The notes beneath the pieces were generated by a model, which saw only the letters and a program-made list of their open reading frames with translations, made no database searches and had not been told where the DNA came from. From the NCBI GenBank assembly GCA_038501625.1, contig JAZAYU010000052.1:3563955-3627954 (forward strand): 64,000 nt of DNA, read 5' to 3'. The DNA comes from Corbicula japonica. Its lineage: Eukaryota; Mollusca; Bivalvia; Venerida; Cyrenidae. Of the stretch, positions 1-12,100 are shown one piece after another. A program made the translations under genes and the position numbers. Each line of letters starts with the position of its first letter. The stretch's first letter is position 1.

Positions 1-809
1 GGTGTCTGTTTTGTTTTGTTGTGTTGTTTTTTTTTTTGCAAATTTTGTTAAATATGCATGGTGTCACTAAATTTGCTCAGCATCAAAAAGTTGTGTTTTA
101 GAAAATAAAAAAATCAAAGCTTTTATAATCATTTAAATTGTTGAAACAAAAATCTAGATTGCTGTGAAGAGGAAGAAAAACATTTCTTGCCATGTCAGTG
201 GGTTTTTGGCCTCTTTAAATACATATGAAAATCTGAAAATACCAGTACTTGGATCTGCTTAAGCTGGACTTTTACACAGAAAACTTTTTTTCAGAGAAAT
301 TTACCTATTTTACAGTAGTGATGCCTACTTTTCTGCAATAAAAATTATAAAATCAAGAAAATACCAACTGGAATGAGCTTCAGAACTTGAAATTCACATT
401 TTCCAGTATATATATTACATGTATAAAATACTTACCAGACAGAGATTCTATCCAAAAGTGGTTATGAATAATGGACTTTTTATTTCCATTTGATGTGTTC
501 CCAGGTTTACATTTTTTACAAAAATCTGAGTTCTCTTAACATTGTTATGCATTAAAAAAAAATAGACCAACAACATTTTTAATGCATGGTTTGATTGGCA
601 ACAACAATTCATTTGGTAAAGAAAATAGATATAAAGAAGCATTTTGTTTCAAATCAGTTTCTAAGACCTGTAAAGGAGTGTTACATATGGATAATCAGAC
701 TACATGACATTGTACATGTTTATTTTCTGGACGAATGATGGGTCATAATATATTATTACTATGTAACTATTACTTGATTATATTTACTATAGTACAATTA
801 GGCCGGCGC
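1..809. other. AT-rich intergenic sequence, no gene seen
   Basis: I see no convincing exon, RNA gene or repeat boundary here. The short ORFs lack domain signatures or codon structure. The tail end leads into repeat R1. Confidence 0.5.
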
Positions 810-3665
810 TAGCGAATGCTGAGAACCATGTGGCCTGGCTTTGGCATAGTATAAAGTATGGAGTGGAGTCTTGGAGTGGAGTCTTGGAGTTAAATAATAT
901 GATCCCCTATAAATTTGTCCCAGTCTGGGATACTTGTGGACAGTGTTTGTTTTCTTTGGAACAACTAGATATGTGATTTTTATAAATAACTGTCAAAATT
1001 CAAGAAACTTCATAACACAATGTCTGCAGAGCTTTTTTCTGTGTTAATTGGAGCAGAGACAGTCTCTAGGGAACTGAGATGATAGACGCTGGACATTAAC
1101 TCTTGGTGTACCTTAAATCATTATTCGACAATTAGACTGAACTTAAGCTTTAGCAATAAAACATCTGTTCTAAGGTGAATTCAAGGTGTTCTTATGGAAT
1201 GGGAATTTTTACAGCTTTAATAAAACATTTAATAAAGCAAACCTGTGATTAATACAAATGTATTACAACAATTGTTTATATTAAAATAATTAAATATCAT
1301 TTGTTAGTATAAAGTTGTACTTTCATTTCAATAAAACAACTGTGATGCAATATGAATACATGAAGGATCTCAAACCTTGAAGTATGCAATATATATATTA
1401 GCATGCTGATCATGTATAATCAAGTTATTTACTTTTATGCAAACCAGTTAGAAAATCAATTGATGGAAACAACATAAAATGGCCAACATTAATGACATTA
1501 AATATTCAGATTTGTTTCTTGTACAATAAATGTTTTGTTGGGTATGTCTTCTCCAAATTAATAGGTCAATAATGGTTCAAACAATGTTCTCTCTTTGTTC
1601 CTGCCAGTGATACTGCTCAGTTATATGACATGCTAAATGGTCAGTTCAAGGCACCATGACAGCCCAAGAGAATTTCAAGAAAAACAATGATCTAATCTTG
1701 ACACTTATGGGTTCCTGCCATAACAAGGTTGACTCATTACAAAAAGTGCAGGTGCATCCATATTTTGTGATAGATGTCATGGGATGTAAGAATAATAAAC
1801 TGTAAAACGCATTAATTTCGCGTGGAGAAAATTTCGCGATTTTCATTAAAAAAAATCACCAATTTTCATTATTCGCGTATTTATGAACTTGCGACGTCGT
1901 AAGACTCGAAATCGTAAGTATATAAGGATAATTTATTACCGTGATCACGATTTCATAAGTAATTAAATCAAATAACTGAATTGTGGCCAAAAAGGAATTT
2001 TATGCGGCGTTTAAAGTGATTATCAGTTCTGTTAAAGTTGCCTCTTTTCGCATAATTATCGGATATATCAAAACTCATCATATATTTGCGATATGTATGA
2101 ATTCACTAGGTAAACGATTCGCGAATATTAGCGAAAATAAAACTAACGTGAATAAAAACCAGTTCTACAGTATTGTTTCTGAAAACTGTTCTTTGAACAT
2201 TACTTTTGACTTTTAAACTGATAATCATAATGAAAGAAGGCTTTAAGTCCTCGGCAGATATAAAAATAATGACAATTATTGTTTATGATTTCAGAAAAAA
2301 TTGCTGTCAAAAAAATAGAAATTTAAAATAGTTTAAGGTATATTCTGCCCATATTGTACTCTTGAGATAAAAATACATTTTAAAAAATGAAAATACCATA
2401 CAATATTACTACTGGTTTGAAGATTATTATCAAAATACAAGTGATTCTTTAATCATTTTTTGTTAAAATCTTAAAACACCGCACAGTTTTTTAACACATG
2501 CAGATCAGCAAACTTAACATTGTGTTGCTATAAAATAAAAAAAGAAAGTCGTAATTACCTATTATTAAAGTGCAATTAAAAATATTGATCATAAATAGCT
2601 TAGAAGACATTCGTGTGTACTGAAACATGCTTATTACATAAAATAATAAGTATGTTTACTATAAGATTTAAACACATGCCCGCTACAGATAAAAAAGAAT
2701 ATCATTGTCATGAAATATTTCAAAACTAAGACTAAACCAACTCCAAGGTCAGACTCCAAATTGTCACTCCAAAAATTCAGCTCCAAAATTCAGCTCCAAT
2801 GTCAGACTCCCGACTCCACTCCAAGACTCCACTCCAAGACTCCACACCATACTTTATACTATGCCCCCGGCTTTATATATAGATCGTTGAGTAATGAACG
2901 GGAACCATGTCGTATGTACGTTAAGTTCAAGGTCAAGCTATTTATAATTGAGTATATAAATATTGAATTATCTCCCCTTAACTATAAATATAAATATATA
3001 CATGTATAGATTATATAAATAGATCGATTAGTCGGTGTTTTCTTTTAATTATGCGAATTGAAAGTTTATTTTTGTAAGCAGTTATAGAAAGAGTGTACAT
3101 GTAGTAAGAGACATTGTTCAGATAGTTATTCTTGGATGATATTGAAGTTTGTGTTCTGTTTACGAATATTTGCAATCCTATGACTTGATTTTCGGCGCGT
3201 GAATGTGACCTATATTATGATGGTTCTTTGTTTACAAATGTTTTTGATGTTGAAATTGACGGTTCTAGTGGGTTTCTGTTTTACAAGTGGGCGATTTCGT
3301 GTCTATAAAGTAAATAATGATTGTATAACCATTTTTTGTAGGTCTTTTTCTGTTGTTAAGAATAATTGTGACTCATCCCCATCCCCTCCCATTCCTCCCC
3401 CCCCCCCCCTGGTTTACGGGATCAAGATGCTGAATATAGAAAGTTAGTATAGATTTTTCATCCTGAAAGTACCAAAGGAATTGCCATGTACGTGGTAGGA
3501 CAATTTTGAAAGATAATGTTGAATTTAAATAGAGCAAATTCATTTAATGTGGTTAGTGTGGTTAGTGCTATGCTAATACCTGCATGAACTCTTACACCCA
3601 ACATCTAACTTCTTTAAATGTCGTCCACATATAACACGTCTGTGTTATACTTTTCTTGTTAATTG
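810..3665 (+). repeat. Repeat R1, copy 1 (interrupted)
   Basis: The sequence from about 810 to 842 and from 2866 to 3665 is collinear with 18222-19285 plus 20985-21075, with high identity over several hundred bases, including a poly-C tract near 3395. The copy is split by the element at 843-2865. Relative to copy 2 it lacks about 1.7 kb at about 3575. Both copies carry small similar ORFs (about 80 codons), but these differ by frame changes and look non-coding. The family is not recognised. Confidence 0.75.
843..2865. mobile_element. Non-autonomous TIR element, 2023 bp, 9-bp target duplication
   Basis: The ends are inverted repeats of about 48 bp (843-890 against 2818-2865, one mismatch) that start GGCATAGTATAAAG and contain iterated GAGTGGAGTCTTG units. 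The element is flanked by CCTGGCTTT (834-842) and CCCGGCTTT (2866-2874), an 8/9 match. The paralogous site near 18240-18255 is empty and carries a single TCCGGCTTT, which supports insertion. No transposase ORF is present, so this is a deletion derivative. A 9-bp duplication with long TIRs fits Mutator-like elements, while 8 bp would fit hAT; I cannot decide between them. Confidence 0.8.
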
Positions 3666-4499
3666 ATTGAGATTATTTCATCTCTTTTGGCACAATAGCT
3701 GAAACATTTTTCACCTTAAATGAGTAATTCTATCATGCACATTCAAGTCACTCGGCTCAATTATGTACCATATTGTCACAATATTTTTCACACAGCATCT
3801 ATAGCTTCAGTATCACTGTTGTTAATAACTGAAAATCCCTATGGCATTGTCATTCCTGCAGATATTTTCAATTGACTTTGCACAAAATTAATATGCCCCA
3901 AAATCTAGATGATGTATTACACGATATATTGAAGTCTCAATGAGGTGTTAATGTGATGTATATAAACACAGTACTTTTTAGGTCTAGATTATAACTTTAT
4001 GCATATACATGCATATATATTTTTTGAATAGCATGGCACAATTTTGTGCAATTACAAGTTACAAATTCAAGTTTAATCAAGGTAACATTCTAAAAAATAA
4101 AAATTTATATTTCAGTCAATAATATATCACGCACAATGTGACATAATTATTAAAAATTACATGTATCAATAAAGATTTTATCAATATTCAATATTGCGGT
4201 AATCGAGGTAATGGAAAACGGGTTGTAAAATTTAAGCAAGAAGCTTTTATGTTTTACACATTAAAAACCAAAATGTTTAGTAAAAGTCAGATTACAAATT
4301 GTGCAGCTGAATTTAGAGAAAGTTGATGCAGACTTAAATTCTTTCCAAAAATCACATAATTATATCATACATGAGTAGGCTAACAAATGTTAGACACAAT
4401 TTATTTTTTAATATTTTGGCCAAATACATGACAAGATAAAACATTATCCGAGATTATTACAACTAGAGCTCGATAAGAGGCAGTGCCATAGTTCATATT
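3666..4499. other. Intergenic, nothing recognised
   Basis: AT-rich sequence between repeat R1 and the minisatellite. No exon or RNA gene is supported. Confidence 0.4.
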
Positions 4500-4838
4500 A
4501 TACACATGATTGTAGTTCTTGGTTGATTTATGTTATATACACATGACTGTATTTGTTGGTTGATTTTTGTAATATACACATTATTGTAGTTCTTGGTTGA
4601 TTTATGTTACATACACATAACTGTAATGGTTGGTTGATTTTTGTAATATACACACGATTGTAGTTCTTGGTTGATTTATGTTACATACACATGACTGTAT
4701 TTGTTGGTTGATTTTTGTAATATACACACGATTGTAGTTCTTGGTTGATTTATGTTACATACACATAACTGTATTTGTTGGTTGATTTTTGTAATATACA
4801 CACGATTGTAGTTCTTGGTTGATATATGTAATCTACAC
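4500..4838. repeat. 36-37 bp minisatellite, about 9 units, alternating A/B
   Basis: Units of about 36-37 bp share TTGGTTGATTT and TACACA. They alternate between a form with GTAGTTCTTGG and one with GTATTTGTTGG, giving a 73-bp dimer. A related array of about 7 units lies at 61700-61935. Both arrays sit just downstream of the terminal exons of gene A and gene D, so the two loci were duplicated together. A LINE has inserted at the downstream edge of this copy. Confidence 0.85.
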
Positions 4839-7800
4839 ATACTATTCAATATCTCGATCAGAAATCACATATGGAAAGCTTAAATATTCCTATAAAAAGG
4901 AGCTCACAAGATAAAAACAAAAATAACCATGGTTACAAACTAATTGAAACAATTAAAAATGTAAATATGATTATTGTTAACGGACGTATCAACATGGGGA
5001 AAACAAACAACATGACTTTTAAGAATGTCTCTGTCATTGATTATTTAGTATCTTCTATAGCAGGCTATTTGAAAATCAAAGCATTTGAAATTATTGAGAC
5101 AAACGATTTATTTAGTGATGGCCATTCTCTTCTTCTCTTTGTCTTAAATTTAAATTCTCCCTTGAACATTAATGAGAAACCCCAAAAGGCTAACAAGCCA
5201 AAGTGGGATCAGAAATACAAGGACACATTTCAAATAAACATGCAATCCTGTGACCTTGAATCGTTGTTAAACATTATAAATTCTGAAACGGATACAGATT
5301 TTACAAAAATAAATAGCCTTACAAAACAAATGTCAGACATTTTTATCGAATGTGCAACACAGAGTTTTCCAGACAAAGCTAAACAGGAAAATTACCAGAA
5401 AAAGTCATTTAAGACCCCCTGGTATGGGCCAGCTTGTTTTAAAGCAAAAAAGGCTTATAATAAGGCAAGAAAAAGATATAATAGACATCCTTCTGAATAC
5501 AATAGATTATCTTATAAAAATAGCTGTAGAATATATAAAAATACAATGAATAAATTTTTTAATAAATATAATAAATCTAATCAAGATAAATTAAGGCAAA
5601 TGCATAAAAAGCAACCAAAAGAATACTGGAAGTTCATAAATAAAATAAATGAAAATAAAAAAGTTGACCTACCAAATTTAAATTCTCTCTTTGAGTACTT
5701 TGAAAGTATAAATAATAATCCATTGCATAATAACAATGATACAGAATATGTAAATGATATTAATTTAAATGATAATGATATGACACTCAATGGTGAAATA
5801 ACTCCAGAAGAGATACTTAAGAGTATCAATAATCTAAAAAATGGAAAATCCCCTGGAATTGACAACATATTAAATGAGTATATCAAAGCCTCTAAGGAAA
5901 TAATGCTCCCAATATATGTTTCTCTCTTTAATATTATTCTTAACACAGGACTTATACCATCCCAATGGTCTGAGGGTATTATAATACCTATATATATAAA
6001 TAAAGGTGATCCACAACAGCCAGATAACTACAGACCTATCACCTTACTCAGCTGCATAAGCAAACTCTTCACATCTGTTTTAAACGATAGGCTAAATAGA
6101 TTTTTAAAACAAAATGACATCCTTCTTGAAAATCAGGCTGGATTCAGAGGTAATTACTCCACAACAGACCATATTTTCACATTAAACTCCCTCATTGAAA
6201 TTTTGAGATATTATAAAAAGAAAATATGCTGTATTTTTTATTAATTTTACTCAAGCGTTTGATTCTGTGTGGAGGGTTGGTCTTTGGAAAAAAATATTAT
6301 CATATAACATTAATGGAAAGTTCTTTCAAGTTGTTAGGAATATGTATTCAAACATTAAGTCATGTATTTCTAGAGATAATGTAAAATCCACATTTTTCAA
6401 TAGTAATTGCGGGGTTCATCAAGGAGAGAATTTATCTCCCTTGCTCTTCTCACTCTTTTTAAATGATCTTGAGTCTTTCTTGACATTTATAGGACATTAT
6501 GGCATTGAACTTACTGATATAGATAACGAACTTGAGACTTTTCTTAAAATACTTATACTACTATATGCTGATGACACAATACTTATTTCAGAAGACCCTG
6601 TAAAACTCCAGAATTGTTTAAATGACTTTGTAGAATACTGTAATAAGTGGAAACTTAAAATTAATATAAGCAAAACCAAAGCAATTATATTTGGCTCCAG
6701 AAATAACAACAATTACTCATTTAAAATAGGAGATGAACACATTGAAATTGTTAACAGTTATAAATACATAGGAACTTTTTTCTCCAAATCTGGAAGTTTC
6801 CTTGCTACAAGGCTACATTTAACGCAACAAGCAAAAAAAGCTATGTATCTTTTATTCAAAAGACTAAATAATTTAAATTTACCTGTTGATCTGGCCTTAA
6901 AACTTTTTGATAATACAGTAGTACCAATACTAATATATTCCTCTGAAATATGGGGATATGAAGATTTGACTTTAATAGAAAGAGTACATACTGATTTTCT
7001 CAGAAAACTCACTCATTTAAGGAAGTCAACTCCACTTTACATACTATATGCAGAATTAGGAAGATACCCTCTAAATATTGTAATAAAATCAAGAATGATT
7101 AACTTTTGGAACAAATTAATTACTGGAAACCAAAGCAAAATATCATACCGCATCTACAAATATATGCAACAAATCCCCAACTTTGAATCTAAATGGCTAA
7201 GAGGCATCAAAAATATCCTAATTGAAACTGGAAGATTTGACCTATGGTTAGAACAAGATAACATACAAAGTAAATCATTAAAACTAACAATCAAACAAAT
7301 ACTTGTAGATCAAAACATCCAGAACTGGCATAATCGCTTATTACAATCAACAAAAGGTCTGAATTACTCCATATTTAAAGAAACTATCCAAATAGAAAAA
7401 TACTTAAAAGAACTAAATAAATCTGATGCTTCTTATTTTCTTAAATTTCGATCTAGCAACCACTTCTTTCCCTGTGAAACTGGTAGATGGGAAAACATTG
7501 ACATTGCAGATTGTCATTGTTTCTTATGCAACGATCCGACAGAAGTTGCAGATGAATTTCACTATTTACTAAAATGTCCTTTCTTTTCTGAGCCAAGGAA
7601 AACATTTGTTAAACGTTATTACTGGACAAATCCAAACATACTTAAATTGAAAGAACTTATGACTCTAAACCCTTCAAAACAATGGATCAAATTATGTAAG
7701 TTCATAAGAATACTCATTGAAACAGTTAAGCGTTAACTTAGGTGAACTTATTGATAGAAATACGGTAATCATACTGAAAATTATTATTAATTATTTGATT

Positions 7801-8749
7801 AATAATTATATTATTATATCTCAAAGAGAACATGTTGACTACATACTACTTTGTGTTCTTTAGCTGAATCAGTTATAAATATTATTGATGTTCAATAGAA
7901 AATAAAGAAACTGTTAGCTATTTTATTTCAAATTGCAGATTTAATTATTCATAAATTGTGGCATCCCCACTATAAACCTACTGTATGATGTATCTACATG
8001 TAGACATTCGACATCCTCATAATAGAATCATTTATAAGTCTTTTGTTTACTGACTTTTACTGCATATTGACACGTTACCAAAACGCGCAAAACTATACAT
8101 TACTTATAAATGTAAGTTACTTACTTTAAAAAACATGTTGCCAACATTATTATCCTTTTTCCCGTCAAAAATGTTAATCACTAGCACATTGTATTGTTGT
8201 GTCTACACATATTACAATTCAACCAATCAAAACCTCCGATTTTAACACACCTCTTTTCTCGAGACAGACGGCTATAGTCTTTTTCAAATTCTCAATCTTA
8301 TTTATCCCTCGAAGTATGTATAGTACACAACAAATGTTATTACATTTTAACACCTTTATTCATTGAAGATTTGCATTATGTTACCGGCTTATCTCCCACA
8401 TGTTCGGTTCTCTCTTTTCCCCCACCATTTCTCTGTATAAGCATTTTTTTTTAATATATATTTTTTATTATTATTTTTTTTGTTATTGTTTTTTGTTGTG
8501 TTTTTTTTCTTTGTTATTTACTAGTGTAAATACATTAAATAGATTTACCTGATGTAAATCTTTATAATGTTGTTGACATTCACAACTTTTTATTTATCTC
8601 CCCCCCATATTAAGTTACACATTCATATTATAATTGTTTATTACCATGTCACGTGACTATTGTTAAAAACATTATACGCATTGTATGCTCATGCACCATT
8701 ATATGGTTTGAGATGAAATAAAGAAATGTTCTGTTCTGTTCTGTTCTTC
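4839..8749 (+). mobile_element. 5'-truncated non-LTR retrotransposon (LINE), CR1/Jockey-type
   Basis: The element comprises the C-terminal part of an endonuclease, a full-length RT region, about 1 kb of 3' UTR, an AATAAA near 8718 and a terminal microsatellite of TGTTC units (8728-8749). Such 3' microsatellite tails are typical of CR1-like LINEs. The left end abuts minisatellite units and the right end resumes sequence (TTGATTTATTTAATATACAC) that is uninterrupted at 61933-61955, so the insertion site is visible. Exact 5' junction is uncertain by several bases. Confidence 0.8.
4871..7736 (+). pseudogene. LINE endonuclease/reverse transcriptase ORF, frameshifted
   Basis: The first segment, 4871-6244 (457 codons), starts inside an exonuclease-endonuclease-phosphatase domain. 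It keeps the terminal motif region (VIDYLVSS, then SDGHS) and runs into the RT (GKSPGIDNILNEY, DNYRPITLL, ENQAGF). One extra T in the T-run near 6235-6240 shifts the frame, and the RT resumes in 6267-7736 with the catalytic YADD (about 6565-6580). The protein ends in a Cys/His knuckle (C-H-C..C..H...C near codons 415-435 of the second segment). At the frameshift, motif A reads I-N-F-T-Q-A-F-D, so the first metal-binding Asp is replaced by Asn. The truncation, the frameshift and the lost Asp mark a dead copy. Confidence 0.88.
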
Positions 8750-8960
8750 GTTGATTTATTTAATATACACGTGCATCGAAGAAAGTAAAAACAATTGCTG
8801 AATAATTGAACAGTTTATAAGGCTTAGCGATTTTATAAAATTTAAGTCTAAACATCACACATCATGATTTGTGTAGGTGATTTGATTAAATGTCTCATAA
8901 ACTTCTTTATTTCAATTTACAAAGATTAATGTAAACTGTTGAGTGACACGTTTTGCCATT

Positions 8961-9136
8961 TCATAAAAGCAAGTATGCGACAGAACATGCCAATGAGAGC
9001 AAAGGAATAGAATAATAGACGACACTTCCGGTTGAAGATTTTACTGCATTGTTTATCTTCCGGTCCAGATGTTGATCATCAAATCCCAGAATTCCATTTT
9101 GTTTATATAGTGGATACTTCACATCGGAGATTTCAT
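8961..9136 (-). CDS. Gene A terminal exon: conserved juxtamembrane segment and hydrophobic tail
   Basis: The acceptor TTTTTACAG opens 176 nt (phase 1) ending in TGA. It encodes N-G-I-L-G-F-D-D-Q-H-L-D-R-K-I-N-N, then K-S-S-T-G, then about 20 mainly hydrophobic residues up to the stop (ending A-Y-L-L-L). Small residues followed by a hydrophobic stretch that runs to the C terminus are the layout of a GPI-anchor signal; a second transmembrane helix is the alternative. The length and sequence are conserved at 31486-31661 and 62138-62313. Confidence 0.85.
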
Positions 9137-12100
9137 CTGTAAAAACACATGTATATATCAGCTGTAATCAATCTTCGAAACATACATTAAAATCATTATT
9201 TGCTTTTCAGGTTATAAATCATTTGAATATGATGCTTAACCAGGCTTAAAACAGAATAACTTCCTCATAAGTGATATTAGAAAACCCTATGTTTATGCAT
9301 ATTTGAAATTGTTGTTGTAGTTGTTATTGAATTACTTTTTACCTAAAACACGAAGAATGTCACTCATTTTTGAAAGAAACGACTTGTGAGTAATGTTCTG
9401 AGCGAATGTTTTATAAATTGAAGTCAATTTCGGTCACTAAGCTTGATTATCACGGATCTCAATTTACGTTTAAAAAAAAATGAAATATGCATATCAGGAA
9501 TGGCCACATCCAGCATACACAGCCTCCCCACACAGCCAAAAAGTAGAGAGGAAAAGAGAGCATGGTATTATAATAATTAGTTTCAAAATGGACGCCACAA
9601 ACAAATAACAAAAGTGAGAACCAGAGGGGTTACCGCCTTGGAACGGTCAGTGGCAAAACAAAATGCCACTGGGGGTTTAAACCAGGTTCTAGGGTGCACC
9701 AACCTCACACTTGCCCCAACAGGTTCTCGAATTACAAAACAAGTACAAATTGTCCTGGTGAAATAACTCCAACCCATCCATCAGCTCAACAATGTTGCAT
9801 GCAAAAGCATACAAACATATAAACATAAGAATTTAATAGCATTGCAAAGCCAAAGGGCGGGTACTCAATGATCTTACCGAGACCAGAGCATCTGGAGTAA
9901 AATCAGCAAGAACACGATGACAGGGATAAAAGAAACAAATCGAGCTTCTAGGTTCTTTTAAGAAAAGATTTCCCCATACACCTTCATAAACTCTTAAACC
10001 CCTGCCACCGTCGTGCAACCAAAGAGGTAAGCAAAATGATTAACTGTAGATGGGTTAATCACAAGGCCTGCAGAGCGCTGTAAAATATCATGTTGGTAAC
10101 CTTTCTTTTTAAATTTACAGATGTTTTTTACGAATAACCGGGAGAAATTAACATCGCCTTTTATCTTCTTAAGTTTATAAATTAAATCTCCATAAAAAAC
10201 TGGCTGTGAAATTCCTTGTTGCAAAAGTGATTTTAAACTGCACCTGTATTTATGAATTAAATCTGGATATCGGCGATAAAACTTGCAAAAGGTTTTCCTT
10301 AATTTGTGATACCGATAACCTTGTTTTAAAAGTTTTTCTGTAATGCAAAGATTACGTTCATTGAAATCATTAACATCGTTGCAAGCTCTTGAAAAGCGAA
10401 CAAGTTGTGAGATATAAACCCCGTAAGATGTAGCACGAGGAACATCGCCGTCTAAAAACGGAAAATTTACTATATTAAAATTAAAATCATCTCTTTTATC
10501 ATAAATTTTAGTAGTGACGTAACCATTTTCAATGGACAGATTTAAATCAAGGAAGTTTGCTTGCTTTTCTGTAGTGTTCGCTTTATTAAGCTGTAGTTCT
10601 TTAGGATAAATCTTATTAACTAGTGATGGAAAATGGTTATTATCTATATTAAATAAATCATCAAGGTACCTCGAGGTGTTGTTAAAAGCTGTAATAATAT
10701 CATCTTGATGTTCTGTAGAAAGAGATAACATAAAATCTCTTTCATAACAGTATAAAAACAGATCAGCAACAAGGGTGCACAATTAGTACCCATTGGAATG
10801 CCTATTACTTGTTTATAAATAGAGGTACCAAATCTCAAATAAATATTATCCAATAAAAATGTGAGCGCCTGGATAAGGTCTTGACAGGTCCATGAAGTAT
10901 AATTATCATAAGAACCATCTGTAAAGAATGCCCTGTGTTCATTACAGGCGATAAATATTTTATTTTCTCTAGCAAAAGTTTTTTCAATGAGACTGGTTAG
11001 CTTGTCTCTTATTAAATTATGAGGGAGAGAAGTATACAAGGTAGAAAAATCATATGTAGACAAACAAAACGCCTGAAAATTATTTGATTTAAGTTTCTTC
11101 AAAACGTCATATGAATTTTTTATAGACCAAAATAAATTTTTGCCAGTAGTTTCAAAAAATTTATCGCAATACCTAATTACATGTTCTTTTATAGCTGTAA
11201 GACAAGATGTTAAGAGCACGGATAACTTTGTTGTTGTACAAGAACTAGAGTTAGCGATAAATCTTGCTTTGTACGGTGTTTTGTGCATTTTAGGCAACCA
11301 ATACATAGTAGGTACTTTGTCTTGTTTCGGCTCAACACTGATTCTAAATTTAGTAATTTGTAGAGTGTGTGCAGTAACAATATCACTCTCAGATGAAGAA
11401 GTCAGTGTATAAGCATTAGTGCTATTAAGCTCTTCAGTTTGAACATTTATGTAGTGTATACGTCACACTATAATTACATTATTTGAAGCCTTATCAGCAG
11501 GTGTTAAAACAAATTTGTTGTGAAAATCTTGAATACCCTTTTTCAAATGACGAAAGTTAAAACGAGGTCGAGGTGGTAGTAAAGCAATGTTTCTTTTATA
11601 GAAGGATATACGAGTGTCAATTATTTTGAATATTTGTTTTTTCCAGTTTGAAAGAGCATTAGGCTCAGCATGTTCTCGCTTACACCATTTATTGCAAAAA
11701 GAGTTTAAAGACTCTGCAATTTCCGCACGACAGGTATTAAAGTCGATGTTTGATGGAATTCTATACTTTGGACCTTTTGAAATTAAATTGCGGATTCTAA
11801 AGTCTTTGATAACATTTAGATCCCCTGTAACGCTATGACCGGCAGGTTGATAGCAAAATTTTGAATTAGAACAGTCTCAAGATAATGGTGTGTTTTCAAC
11901 AATCTGTAAATCTGAGGTAATTTTGTTATAATTAAAAATAGTGTTTCTTATAGGCTTGTTATATTTATAACAAACGATGGGTGTTTCAGTATTCTTGAAA
12001 TAATTAGGTATTGCCGATTCAACAGTTTTATCTTTAAATATACTTGGAAGGTCAATAAAATCTATGCCTTTATTTAAAAATGAAATTTTAAGGAAATGTC

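Noticed and set aside
3199..3447. Similar 80-codon ORFs in both R1 copies (3199-3447 and 18906-19163)
   Set aside because: The proteins agree only in parts because of frame changes, and the proline run comes from a poly-C tract. It looks like shared non-coding repeat sequence.
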